Source: a virus
IMG/VR virus record: IMGVR_UViG_3300009103_000149
Span: 1 to 24,324 of that record
Reading direction: 5' to 3' (one strand)
Length of the DNA: 24,324 bases
Below, piece after piece: positions 1 to 8,259 of this stretch. The notes below the pieces were generated by a model. The model did no database searches. It was not told the origin of the DNA and was given only the letters and a program-made list of their open reading frames with translations. The translations under genes and the position numbers were made by a program. Numbering within the stretch: the first letter of the stretch is position 1; every line of letters begins with the position of its first letter.

Positions 1-85
1 TAATGTTGTTAGGTTGGAGATTTACCCGACAGGGGCAAGCAGTCCTTCTTCTGGGGATCAATTTTTGGTGACAATTATAGGATGA
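1..85 (+). CDS. 3' end of an unknown upstream gene (partial)
   Basis: An open frame (codons from base 2) enters from the left edge and ends at TGA 83-85. It encodes 27 residues ending in FLVTIIG. The stop overlaps the ATG of the next gene in an ATGA arrangement, the same coupling used by the two following gene junctions, which supports a real coding end. The tail is too short to assign. By position, just before small membrane proteins and the ejection-protein block, it may be a virion or tail gene, but that is inference from gene order. Confidence 0.55.
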   Translation, partial: NVVRLEIYPTGASSPSSGDQFLVTIIG

Positions 86-501
86 CAAATGTTCTTGAAC
101 AACTTGGGGGTCAGGAAGCGATGGAGGGAGTGGCGAGAGATTTAATGGGCGAGTATGGCTGGCTCTTTGTGTGTGCATTTGTGGCACTCATGGCCAAAGA
201 CATATTGATGAACATGGTGCAGGGCATGATGGTTTTTGTGGGCAACGAGTGGAAGAACGATGAGATTTTATACCTGTCAGGAAGGAAGGCACGGGTGATT
301 CGTAAGGGTTGCCTAAACACTACATTCCAGATGGATGATCGCTTGACTTCAATGATCGTTCCAAATTCGCAACTCAAAAGTTTAACCGTGGAAAGAAGAC
401 TGCCAAACGGTCATGCCGAAATGTATTTACCGAAAGGCCCAGAGATGATGGGGCCGATGGAAGTGAAGATTGTTGAATCGGGGGCGAAGAAAAAGCGATG
501 A
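82..501 (+). CDS. Minimal MscS-like mechanosensitive channel protein
   Basis: A 139-aa protein with one hydrophobic segment at about residues 26-52 (WLFVCAFVALMAKDIL then a Met-rich stretch). A beta-rich segment follows at about 53-105 with the order seen in MscS: a short loop carrying NDEI, then SGRKARVIRKG, then NTTFQMDDR, then the hallmark IVPNSQL. In MscS this is the end of pore helix TM3 followed by the beta domain. The usual TM1 and TM2 and the large cytoplasmic alpha/beta vestibule are missing; the protein ends in a short basic tail. Start and stop overlap neighbours by 4 bp on both sides, so it is translated with them. It may form a small membrane pore or alter envelope tension during infection or lysis; that role is inferred. 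The MscS resemblance is read by eye from motif order. Confidence 0.7.
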   Translation: MTNVLEQLGGQEAMEGVARDLMGEYGWLFVCAFVALMAKDILMNMVQGMMVFVGNEWKNDEILYLSGRKARVIRKGCLNTTFQMDDRLTSMIVPNSQLKSLTVERRLPNGHAEMYLPKGPEMMGPMEVKIVESGAKKKR

Positions 502-821
502 GGGATTATGATCCAGATGCGATGTTTCCTCGCAAGCCAAAGCCAAAGTCAAGGGTTGATGGAAAGGCTATACGCTGGATCATTATAGTTGCCTTGGCAG
601 CGATGGCAATTTGGGTTGGGGCGGGATGCAAAAATGTTCGCTCCATAGACGCAGGGTTCGGTGGGTTGGAGGTGGAGTATTGGCCAAGCCATCCCTCGCA
701 AGAAGACAAATCAATTTTTGATTTTGGTATGACAACAAATAGGTTGAAGGCTGTTCCAGCAAGCTGGGATGCCCCGGCAAATTGGAATGGGCCTTTGTTG
801 ATGCCAATGAAAAGGAAATAA
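498..821 (+). CDS. Small single-pass membrane protein, possible lipoprotein
   Basis: A 107-aa protein. A charged N-terminus rich in Lys, Arg and Pro (residues 1-25) precedes a strong hydrophobic helix at about 26-42 (WIIIVALAAMAIWVGAGC). A Cys follows directly after Ala-Gly. This resembles a lipoprotein signal, but the residue at -3 is Gly rather than Leu or Val, so the lipobox is not canonical. The remaining 60 residues are polar and would lie outside the cytoplasmic membrane. Its ATG overlaps the stop of the MscS-like gene by 4 bp. No family is recognised; a spanin-like or envelope-anchored role is possible but unsupported. Confidence 0.65.
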   Translation: MRDYDPDAMFPRKPKPKSRVDGKAIRWIIIVALAAMAIWVGAGCKNVRSIDAGFGGLEVEYWPSHPSQEDKSIFDFGMTTNRLKAVPASWDAPANWNGPLLMPMKRK

Positions 822-826
822 TTATT

Positions 827-1324
827 ATGGCTAAAATACGATATGACGTTACCCGATGGGACGTTTCAGTAGTTCACGACAGTCATCCCACAGAAGCGGG
901 GTGTGTCGATTCGGTGATCCTCGGCGTGACTGCCTTGGAGCAGGAGAGTGGTAAATCCGCATATAAAGATGAACGCATTAGTGTTCCTCATCAACCGCTT
1001 GCAGAGTTTGAGGCGGGAGCGGAAGCCTTCATAGAAGGGGTGCTGGGGTCACAGGGTTGGTATCTTGAGCTACAGACTCGGATTGCATCACAGATGTCTG
1101 CCCCGGTGGCAGCACCGTCAAGCCGAGAGAAGCCTGACTTCTCCAAGATGACAATTGGCGATGGTTATTCTGATTTGCCGAGTGAAGAGAAGGAAGAGGA
1201 GAAGGCTGAAGAGAAGGCTGAAGAGAAGGCTGAAGAGAAGCCAGCCGAGGAAACTCCAAAGCCAGCGGCAAAGAAAAAGGCGACCAAGAAGAAAGAGGAG
1301 GCAAAGGAAGAATCATCTGAATAA
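827..1324 (+). CDS. Unknown protein with Lys/Glu-rich repeat tail
   Basis: A 165-aa protein. ATG 827 is preferred because GGAA lies about 10 bp upstream; an in-frame ATG at 782 would overlap the previous gene deeply. Residues 1-95 look globular (MAKIRYDVTRWDVSVV onward). From about residue 118 the chain becomes low complexity, with repeated EEKA units, then Ala/Lys-rich sequence and a Glu-rich end, likely an extended helix or disordered tail. No family is recognised. The neighbours suggest a virion-associated or accessory protein. The stop overlaps the next ATG (TAATG). Confidence 0.75.
   Translation: MAKIRYDVTRWDVSVVHDSHPTEAGCVDSVILGVTALEQESGKSAYKDERISVPHQPLAEFEAGAEAFIEGVLGSQGWYLELQTRIASQMSAPVAAPSSREKPDFSKMTIGDGYSDLPSEEKEEEKAEEKAEEKAEEKPAEETPKPAAKKKATKKKEEAKEESSE
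1196..1243 (+). repeat. Four tandem 12-bp units inside a gene
   Basis: The unit GAAGAGAAGGCT occurs four times in a row with minor changes (first unit GAGGAGAAGGCT, last GAAGAGAAGCCA). It is in frame and encodes Glu-Glu-Lys-Ala repeats (last unit ends in Pro). This is a simple coding microsatellite-like repeat. Confidence 0.9.
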
Positions 1325-1689
1325 TGTCACCAATTCAGGCAGCGAGAGTTTCCTATGATGAAGATAGCCAATATACATTTGAGCAAGATTTGGTCTGGCA
1401 TATGCACAATGCGTATGTTTGGAGCGGAAAAGATGCCTTTGTTATGGGAAGACCGATGCCAAAAAATAAACTTGAATCCGAAGCAGCCAGCAGAAAGTCA
1501 TATGATCTTCCAGATTGTGATGTTTGGTTTGTCTGGTTGGGGGCTGGAAAAGCTGCTCTCAAAAGATTCTTGGAAGTTGCTCCGTTTAAACTACCCTTTG
1601 TGGCGTGGCATAGGAAAGGCGACAATCTAAAAGTATATCCGTGGGACGATTATGAAAGAAAGGTAAAACGATATGGGAACAAAAATTAA
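1324..1689 (+). CDS. Conserved-looking phage protein of unknown function
   Basis: A 121-aa soluble protein rich in Trp and Tyr. A central hydrophobic strand-like stretch (DVWFVWLGAGKAAL) is followed by LPFVAWHRK and a C-terminal YPWDDYERK motif. No signal or membrane segment is seen. It starts at the TAATG overlap with the preceding gene and overlaps the next gene by 17 bp. Lying immediately before the internal-virion block, it may be a minor virion or assembly protein, but no function can be read from the sequence. Confidence 0.7.
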   Translation: MSPIQAARVSYDEDSQYTFEQDLVWHMHNAYVWSGKDAFVMGRPMPKNKLESEAASRKSYDLPDCDVWFVWLGAGKAALKRFLEVAPFKLPFVAWHRKGDNLKVYPWDDYERKVKRYGNKN

Positions 1690-2494
1690 AGCCCCGGCTC
1701 CTAGAAATTATGCACAAGAGACAAGAGATACCCTCAAAGCACAGGTAGACCTTGCTCCAGAATTATATGCCGCAGAGGAACGGTTTAGAGGCAAGTATGC
1801 CCAATTGGACATGGATATTGCCAAACAACTTGCTCCTGATTTATTGAATTTGTACGAGACTTCACAAAGAAGATTAGGTTCATTAGATAGGGAAACTCTT
1901 GCTGCTCAAAGAGAATCGGATATTGCTTCCATAGAGCAGCTAGGAGGACGAGCTAAAGCAGCCTTTGATGCGGCTAATCCAGAACAAGCTGCATTAATGG
2001 CTGAACTAAATCAACAAGCCATGTCTGACCTTAAACTAGGGGGAAGACTAAACGCCTCTGAAAGAAGAGAATTACAACAAGGAGCTAGAGGAGCGCAAGC
2101 TGCGAGAGGTTTTGGTTATGGCATAAACGATGCGGCTATAGAATCTTGGGCGCAACTACAAGGTAGTGAGCAGAAGAGAAGAGAGAGGCAACAGTTTGCA
2201 CAGTCTATGGTTGGAATGAATCAGGCAACTTCAGCCGATCCTTTCATGGCAATTCTTGGCAGACCAGCATCCATGACTCCAGCAATGACAGGATCGTTTG
2301 TTGGACAAGCTCAAGGGTTTAATCCCGGTGCGATGTTCAGCCCAGAATCCCAGTATGCTGGAGATATTTATAACCAGAATTATCAGGGAGTGCTTGCCGC
2401 TCGTACCGCAAGTGCCAAAAACAGAGCTTCCATGATTGGTGCTGGAATAGGTGCAGTTGGTAAAATAGGTGGGAGTATATTTGGAGGAGGATAA
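1673..2494 (+). CDS. Small internal virion (ejection) protein, gp14-like
   Basis: A 273-aa protein, mostly helical and rich in Ala, Gln and Arg, with a long coiled-coil-prone N-terminal half (residues 1-130). It ends in a glycine-rich hydrophobic segment (GAGIGAVGKIGGSIFGGG, residues 256-273). Small podovirus internal proteins of the T7 gp14 type are Ala/Gln-rich with membrane-inserting Gly-rich segments, and they sit directly before larger internal proteins, as here. An AAAGG lies about 8 bp before the ATG. The assignment rests on composition and gene order rather than a specific motif. Likely role: part of the channel that carries DNA through the cell envelope. Confidence 0.55.
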   Translation: MGTKIKAPAPRNYAQETRDTLKAQVDLAPELYAAEERFRGKYAQLDMDIAKQLAPDLLNLYETSQRRLGSLDRETLAAQRESDIASIEQLGGRAKAAFDAANPEQAALMAELNQQAMSDLKLGGRLNASERRELQQGARGAQAARGFGYGINDAAIESWAQLQGSEQKRRERQQFAQSMVGMNQATSADPFMAILGRPASMTPAMTGSFVGQAQGFNPGAMFSPESQYAGDIYNQNYQGVLAARTASAKNRASMIGAGIGAVGKIGGSIFGGG

Positions 2495-2498
2495 TAAA

Positions 2499-4166
2499 AT
2501 GGCAGATTATTTCAGTAAATACAGAGGAAGAGGTGGCCCAGCAATAGAACCCGGTATTATCCAGATGATGGGTAGTATAGGGGATGAGTATGCTAAAGGA
2601 ATACGGTCACTTGGTGAAAGTATCGGATCAGCTATTGAAGAAAAAGCTAAACGCAAAAAAGCTGAAGCTGATCTGGAAGCTATTAAAAAGTTCTATGATA
2701 ATAGTGAAACAACTTTTGACGAAGATCGTTATATTAGAGATAAAAAAATACAAGACGATGCTCTAGATATTAAGAAACAGGAAAAGGATTCGGCACTCAC
2801 AGCCTTCAAAACAGATCAGGCAGATTTTGAGGATTTCAATGTCATTAGCGATTACGAAAACATAGCTAAAGATAGGGACTTTTTACAAGAATCATTAGAT
2901 CAGTTAATTGCAGATACTGAAAAAGAAGAAGGTATACTAGGTGTTCGTGAGGAACAACTGAAATCTAAAGAAGGGCAGAAACTTTTAGGAGTACAGCTTC
3001 CAAAGTTCGAAAGTGATTATTATTTAGGCATAGCCACTCCTTTCACACCGAGGACTCCCCCCGTGGGCGTATTAAAAGCAGCCGACTATGCTTTAGTAGA
3101 AAGACCTGCCCAACTGAAGCTAGTAAAAGAAAAGCGAAAACTAGTAACTAGAAACAGAGAGAATATATCCACTATCCAAGAACAGATAGCTAAACTAGAT
3201 ACTCTTGGAAGAATGGAGTTGGAAAATCCCGGTTCTACTAAAGGTAGAGCTAGTTACACTTGGAATCCAGATGAAAAATTTGTTGTTCACGAAACCGAGA
3301 GAAGTAAAGTTATAGATGAAAGATTGCTGTTTTATCAAGGTTTAGAAGAGGAACAGGGCGTACTCAAAACTAGACAAAGCCCTCTTATGAATCGAGATGG
3401 CACTTTCACTACTATACCTTTGGGTCAATATCAAGAAGGGGCTTTAATGTCTCGTTCTGGTGCTGAACCAAGGAGAAAACTAGCTGCAAGCATATCGGAA
3501 AAAGTAACCGATCCTATGCAACTTAACAGACTCCTAAACTATGGAAAGCAACCTTTAAAAAGACAAACTGAAGAAAGCCTTGAAAAATATGCAGTTGCCC
3601 AAAGAGCTTATGATGAAGCTCTGGAAGGTAGGATAGATAAAAAAGACTATTCTAGACGGTTAACAGAAGAAGAGAAACTAACTAGGTTGGTTAACAATGT
3701 TAAAGCCGGAGTTAATTCTCCTTCTATAGTGGATAAAATAATGGAATTAGGTAGAGCCGTTGAGAAACCTACTTTCCACATTGTCACAGACCCAACAACA
3801 GGGGAAAAACGAGCCGTATTAAGCAACAAATACCATGCAGTAAAGCCCGTTTCGAGTCTTGGGAGTCCTGAACAGCTTGCTTTAACTAAACATCTACAAG
3901 GAAGAAGTACTTCCGCAACTGAAGGGTGGAATAAAATAGAAGACGATAGGCAAAAAGCAGTATCCGTTTTAGAGAAAGAACTTCTTGATCTTCAAACAAA
4001 GGATGAAATAGAGACTTTGGAAGACCCAGAAATAAAACGAATGGAACAGCTTCCGGCTTTAATTAGAGCTGCTAAACTTCGTTATGAAACTAGATTTATA
4101 AGGCACATGTCGAACTATCCGCTAGTATATAGGGATACGGAAATGAGAACCGGGGTTATGGAATAG
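2499..4166 (+). CDS. Coiled-coil internal virion protein, gp15-like by position
   Basis: A 555-aa protein. ATG 2499 is chosen over an upstream in-frame start because GGAGGAGG sits about 9 bp before it. Short Gly-rich N-terminus, then long charged helices with predicted coiled coils (about residues 45-120, 130-165 and 205-235). No membrane segment, signal or enzymatic motif is seen. It lies between the gp14-like gene and two giant proteins, the position of T7 gp15 in the ejection cluster. Function by context: internal core or ejection protein. No family motif is recognised. Confidence 0.55.
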   Translation: MADYFSKYRGRGGPAIEPGIIQMMGSIGDEYAKGIRSLGESIGSAIEEKAKRKKAEADLEAIKKFYDNSETTFDEDRYIRDKKIQDDALDIKKQEKDSALTAFKTDQADFEDFNVISDYENIAKDRDFLQESLDQLIADTEKEEGILGVREEQLKSKEGQKLLGVQLPKFESDYYLGIATPFTPRTPPVGVLKAADYALVERPAQLKLVKEKRKLVTRNRENISTIQEQIAKLDTLGRMELENPGSTKGRASYTWNPDEKFVVHETERSKVIDERLLFYQGLEEEQGVLKTRQSPLMNRDGTFTTIPLGQYQEGALMSRSGAEPRRKLAASISEKVTDPMQLNRLLNYGKQPLKRQTEESLEKYAVAQRAYDEALEGRIDKKDYSRRLTEEEKLTRLVNNVKAGVNSPSIVDKIMELGRAVEKPTFHIVTDPTTGEKRAVLSNKYHAVKPVSSLGSPEQLALTKHLQGRSTSATEGWNKIEDDRQKAVSVLEKELLDLQTKDEIETLEDPEIKRMEQLPALIRAAKLRYETRFIRHMSNYPLVYRDTEMRTGVME

Positions 4167-4173
4167 AATAGAT

Positions 4174-7100
4174 ATGCCAATTAGAATAGAAGTTAAAAAC
4201 CCAAGGGGGAAAGACACCTCTTCTGAATACATAACTTTTCCTGATTACTTTCCATATGAAGATATGGAAAACGCAGTTAGAGAGAAGTTTCCCAATAAAC
4301 ATTGGCCAGAAGAAACTCCTATTCCTGAAAACGAGAAACCTGTTGGAAAAGGCATATGGGATAGGTTTATGGATGCTGGCTGGAAAGCTCACGACCAAGC
4401 CCAAAAAGATTATGCTTTTGGTTCAGCTATACTCCAAACCTCTACTGAAGAAGCGACCGAATATTTAGAAAACTCATACCAAAAATGGAAAGCTAATCCA
4501 ACAGCCACAAACGAATACGAACTGTTAAGCGCGGAATTTTTCGGGGAAACCTTTGGTAGTATCGCTAGAGATATGGCTTTAGGTATATCTACAGGTGTCG
4601 CCGCTGGAATAGTAAGCACTCCATTAGGGGGTATTATTACAGGTGGTGGGGTAGTAGCTACTGCCCAAGGGGTTACTGCTAAAGGTGGTTCTATAAGAAA
4701 TACCTACTTTGGAGAAAGGTGGAAACAAGACCAAGAAGGGTCTCAAAATATTGAAGCGGCATATGAAACAGCCAGAAAAGTATCTAATTCTGATGCTGCT
4801 ACCGCAGTAGCGGAAGCCGGTGTAGCAATAATGGTTCCTGTACCGGGATTTGGAAAAGGACTCACTAGAGTTGGCACAAAAATAAGTAACGAACTTATGT
4901 TTGATGCTACTGTAGGTGCATCAGGGTCGGCAATATCGGATGCATATGCTGTATCTCAAGGGGTTGATCGTGGAGATAGATGGGAGAATGCTTTTCGTTC
5001 TGGATTACAGGAAATGATAGGGGGTTCCGTGCCTACCGCAGTTCGTGGAATGACGGAGTGGGGTGTGTATGTAACTGATTTACGAGCAGCGCAAGATGCT
5101 GCTAAAGTGAATGAAGACTTAATTGACGATCTAGTAGAAATCCAAGCTGAAGCTCCCCCAGAAGATAAGAGAAAAATTGCTGTAGAGATACAGAAAGCTC
5201 AAGAGCGTATTGAGGATAGTAAAAAGAAGATAAAAGATATTAAGGAAGGGAAGGTTCCTTCTTCAAAAGTCCTGTCTTATGATTGGGAAAACCCGACTGG
5301 AGAAGCGATTTTCATTCCTCAATTTGATGAGAACGGGTCTTTAGAGTCCACTAAAACAGCTACTCCCGCTAATATAGAAGAGCTATCTGCTGCTGGCAGC
5401 ATACCTAATATTTTCACAGACGAAATATATAGTATTCAAAATGAACCTAATAGGGCAGCTATAACGCATTCAAATGGAGAAAAATATGAGGTGTTTAAAG
5501 ATGGTTCTGTCAGTCCTTACCCATTAAAAACGAAAGCAAAAATAGTAGAAACTCCAAATTCTGATGCTGGAAGTTTAAATGAGGGAGGAGAAGTGTCCAA
5601 TACTTTTAAAGCTCCCATACCCACCACTAGAAGTTGGGCAGAGTTTGCAGAAAGTTTTGGATATGAGTTGCCAATTTTGGGGTCGCAGATCGTAAAACCA
5701 GAAAGATATAAAGATTACAAAGGCGACAGAACAAAAAGCCAAACTTTTATAGATAGATACACACTAGAAGATAACGATACCTTTAACAAAGACCTTTTAA
5801 TCAAGGATTTTCCTATATTTGGTTTAGACATCCATAAAAACGCACTACCTAATAAAATTTCAGAAGGCATAAGAAGCCTAGGCCATGTTCCTGAATTCAT
5901 GAATAAAATTCTCAATGATCTATCATTAGGGAATATAAAAATAAATCTAGAAAAAAGTTCTGGATTAGGCAAACAATCAGAAGGCGAGAAACCACTAGTC
6001 TATGCCGACATTCCCAGAATTCAACTTCAAGGGAGAGAAGGTACTCCTATATCGCTACCTGTTACTGATTTCGGATACACAATACCAACTACTCTTAATG
6101 CTGACGGCACTAAAAACTTTGCGGAACAACTCTATGGAAAAGATATTAAGAGCATCCACAGAGTTGTTAAGAATAGAATGGAACAAATCAGAGAAAATAG
6201 AGTTTCCGTATTAACTAGAACTGAAGAATATGCCAAGAAATATAAAGAATTAGTTAAGAGTAGGGCAATTGCTAGGGAAGCCGGTAAAAGCACCAAACAA
6301 TTTAATAAACGAATAGATGAATTAGAGAAGAAGATAGAAAAGGGTAGTAAATTTGTAAAAGAAACTTGGGGTATTCCGTTACCAGATGACGCCACCTTAA
6401 AAACTATAGCTCCCTTTGTATCGCACCCAGAAAAACCAGAAATTGGCCCATATCCACACTTTGGGGACGAAAGAAACTTCCCTAAAGACATCAGACCATT
6501 TGCTAGAATATTGGAGGGTGATCCTAGGGGTGGAAGAGTTAAAGGTGCGTATGCCGATTTGGATGACAGATATTCGGCTGCCGGGTTTGGTCGCCTTGTC
6601 AAAACAATGCTGAATGAATATCGGCAGAGGGAAGCTAAACTACCCAATTCAAAAAGACTAGACCCAAACTGGAAATGGACAGATTCCAAAATTAAAAAGT
6701 TTATAGAGGAGTTCCACAGAGTTGTTGCTGGAAATACTATAGGAATAAATAAGGAAGGTATGCTAACCGTAGATGAAGTTAAACGCATACTTGCTGGAGA
6801 AAGTGTTTTTAGTGATGTTTTAGAAGGGGTGCAATATATAGACGCAAACGCAGAAGCTGCTGCGCTTGATAGATTAGAAATGGCACTACTTCGTACAGAG
6901 GTACATCATAATAGTAGTATAGCTGAAGCTTTGGCTCAAGAGGAGAGAAATACTATATTACAAAAAGCAGAAGGGCCGCTAGATGCTCTTGCTTCAGGAA
7001 TGCATCAAAAAGGAATGATGGATACTGGTAATTTTGATTATCTAGCTTTTACCTTCCAACAACTTAAAATTGCCCAGTATGCCAGAGATGCCAAGGAAGA

Positions 7101-8244
7101 AGGCACTACCTTTACGCCTCCTCCTACGATTTCAGTTGATCTAATAGAAAAGAAACTAGCGCAAGAAGTAGCTGAAGGAAAATCAAAGGGAGATTTTGTT
7201 AAGTTTGAGCTACCTTTTGGAAATGTTAACATTACTTTAAAAGAAATAGACAGATCGAGAGAGTTTTATTCTAATGATCTACTGTTACCTAATAGACAAG
7301 GCCAAAAAATCAGCCTTAAAGATTTAGGTGAAAATGAAATTGAAGCCCAAAAAACAAAATTCTATCGCAAACTCAATGCAGACTTTAAAGATTTAGAGAA
7401 CAATTTAAAAAATGTTCTGAAATGGTTGTGGTATACAGACACTAGTAAATGGATGGCTCCATATACTAAAGGAGCTAAAAAAGGACAGCCTAATCCAAAC
7501 GATATTTTGTTTAAAATACCCAAGAAGAAACTAGAAGCTGTTAGAAACATAGAGGACAAAGGACAACCGCAAGCTAGTCCAAGTCAATTTTTAGGTAAAG
7601 TAGGAGATATAAAATCGAAACAACCTCTATTAATACAATCGCATCTGAAAACAATTGAAGATTGGATGAAGAAAGGCAAAAAAATAGATTTTGATAGAAT
7701 ACAAAAAATAATGCTTTCGGATTTAGAACCCGCCTTTAATAGAAACAGGAGTCTAATAGACGAGTTCCTAAAAACAGTTGTTGAATGGAAACGAAATAAA
7801 GACCCTTATTATGCTCAAGAAAAAACCCAACCAATCCGAAGGCACATGCGTAAGATTTTAGCTGGATTCAATGCCTTGGGTAAAGTACAGGGAGCCGTGT
7901 ATGCGAATATGTTTTTTAATCCCGGCGCAGTACCTCAAATATATACGGGATTAGTTGGTTTAGCAGCTCATCTGCACCATGTTGGAATACGAAATGTGAA
8001 GGAGTTTGCAAAAGCTATAGGAACTAATATTACTAAAGCTGTTGATATGGCTTGGAACGATGGAGTTAAGGGAATTTATAGAACTATGTATAACCTACCT
8101 TGGCAAGTAGTTCGTGATTTAATTAGACTTGTGACTCCGAGTAGAGAGACAATAGAGAAAATGGTTCCCCCAATTCTTCTAGATTGGTCTGATGCAAAGT
8201 GGGATGCTTTCTATAAAAAACATAGTCTAGAAGACTATTTATAA
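4174..8244 (+). CDS. Giant internal virion/ejection protein, N-terminal partner (1356 aa)
   Basis: A 1356-aa protein. Residues 1-45 carry a pattern common at the start of large phage internal proteins: a short beta start, then ITFPDYFPYEDMENAVREKF. A Gly/Ala-rich hydrophobic region at about 134-168 and another at about 208-230 could insert in membranes. A charged coiled coil lies at about 301-360, followed by long mixed regions without a clear catalytic motif. The C-terminal 100 residues are helical (NPGAVPQIYTGLVGL). The gene ends 15 bp before the next giant ORF, which begins mid-architecture for this class, so the two may be halves of one polyvalent/ejection protein. No SD is visible; only 7 bp separate it from the upstream stop. 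Confidence 0.6.
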   Translation: MPIRIEVKNPRGKDTSSEYITFPDYFPYEDMENAVREKFPNKHWPEETPIPENEKPVGKGIWDRFMDAGWKAHDQAQKDYAFGSAILQTSTEEATEYLENSYQKWKANPTATNEYELLSAEFFGETFGSIARDMALGISTGVAAGIVSTPLGGIITGGGVVATAQGVTAKGGSIRNTYFGERWKQDQEGSQNIEAAYETARKVSNSDAATAVAEAGVAIMVPVPGFGKGLTRVGTKISNELMFDATVGASGSAISDAYAVSQGVDRGDRWENAFRSGLQEMIGGSVPTAVRGMTEWGVYVTDLRAAQDAAKVNEDLIDDLVEIQAEAPPEDKRKIAVEIQKAQERIEDSKKKIKDIKEGKVPSSKVLSYDWENPTGEAIFIPQFDENGSLESTKTATPANIEELSAAGSIPNIFTDEIYSIQNEPNRAAITHSNGEKYEVFKDGSVSPYPLKTKAKIVETPNSDAGSLNEGGEVSNTFKAPIPTTRSWAEFAESFGYELPILGSQIVKPERYKDYKGDRTKSQTFIDRYTLEDNDTFNKDLLIKDFPIFGLDIHKNALPNKISEGIRSLGHVPEFMNKILNDLSLGNIKINLEKSSGLGKQSEGEKPLVYADIPRIQLQGREGTPISLPVTDFGYTIPTTLNADGTKNFAEQLYGKDIKSIHRVVKNRMEQIRENRVSVLTRTEEYAKKYKELVKSRAIAREAGKSTKQFNKRIDELEKKIEKGSKFVKETWGIPLPDDATLKTIAPFVSHPEKPEIGPYPHFGDERNFPKDIRPFARILEGDPRGGRVKGAYADLDDRYSAAGFGRLVKTMLNEYRQREAKLPNSKRLDPNWKWTDSKIKKFIEEFHRVVAGNTIGINKEGMLTVDEVKRILAGESVFSDVLEGVQYIDANAEAAALDRLEMALLRTEVHHNSSIAEALAQEERNTILQKAEGPLDALASGMHQKGMMDTGNFDYLAFTFQQLKIAQYARDAKEEGTTFTPPPTISVDLIEKKLAQEVAEGKSKGDFVKFELPFGNVNITLKEIDRSREFYSNDLLLPNRQGQKISLKDLGENEIEAQKTKFYRKLNADFKDLENNLKNVLKWLWYTDTSKWMAPYTKGAKKGQPNPNDILFKIPKKKLEAVRNIEDKGQPQASPSQFLGKVGDIKSKQPLLIQSHLKTIEDWMKKGKKIDFDRIQKIMLSDLEPAFNRNRSLIDEFLKTVVEWKRNKDPYYAQEKTQPIRRHMRKILAGFNALGKVQGAVYANMFFNPGAVPQIYTGLVGLAAHLHHVGIRNVKEFAKAIGTNITKAVDMAWNDGVKGIYRTMYNLPWQVVRDLIRLVTPSRETIEKMVPPILLDWSDAKWDAFYKKHSLEDYL

Positions 8245-8259
8245 GAAGGAGAAAAGGGG

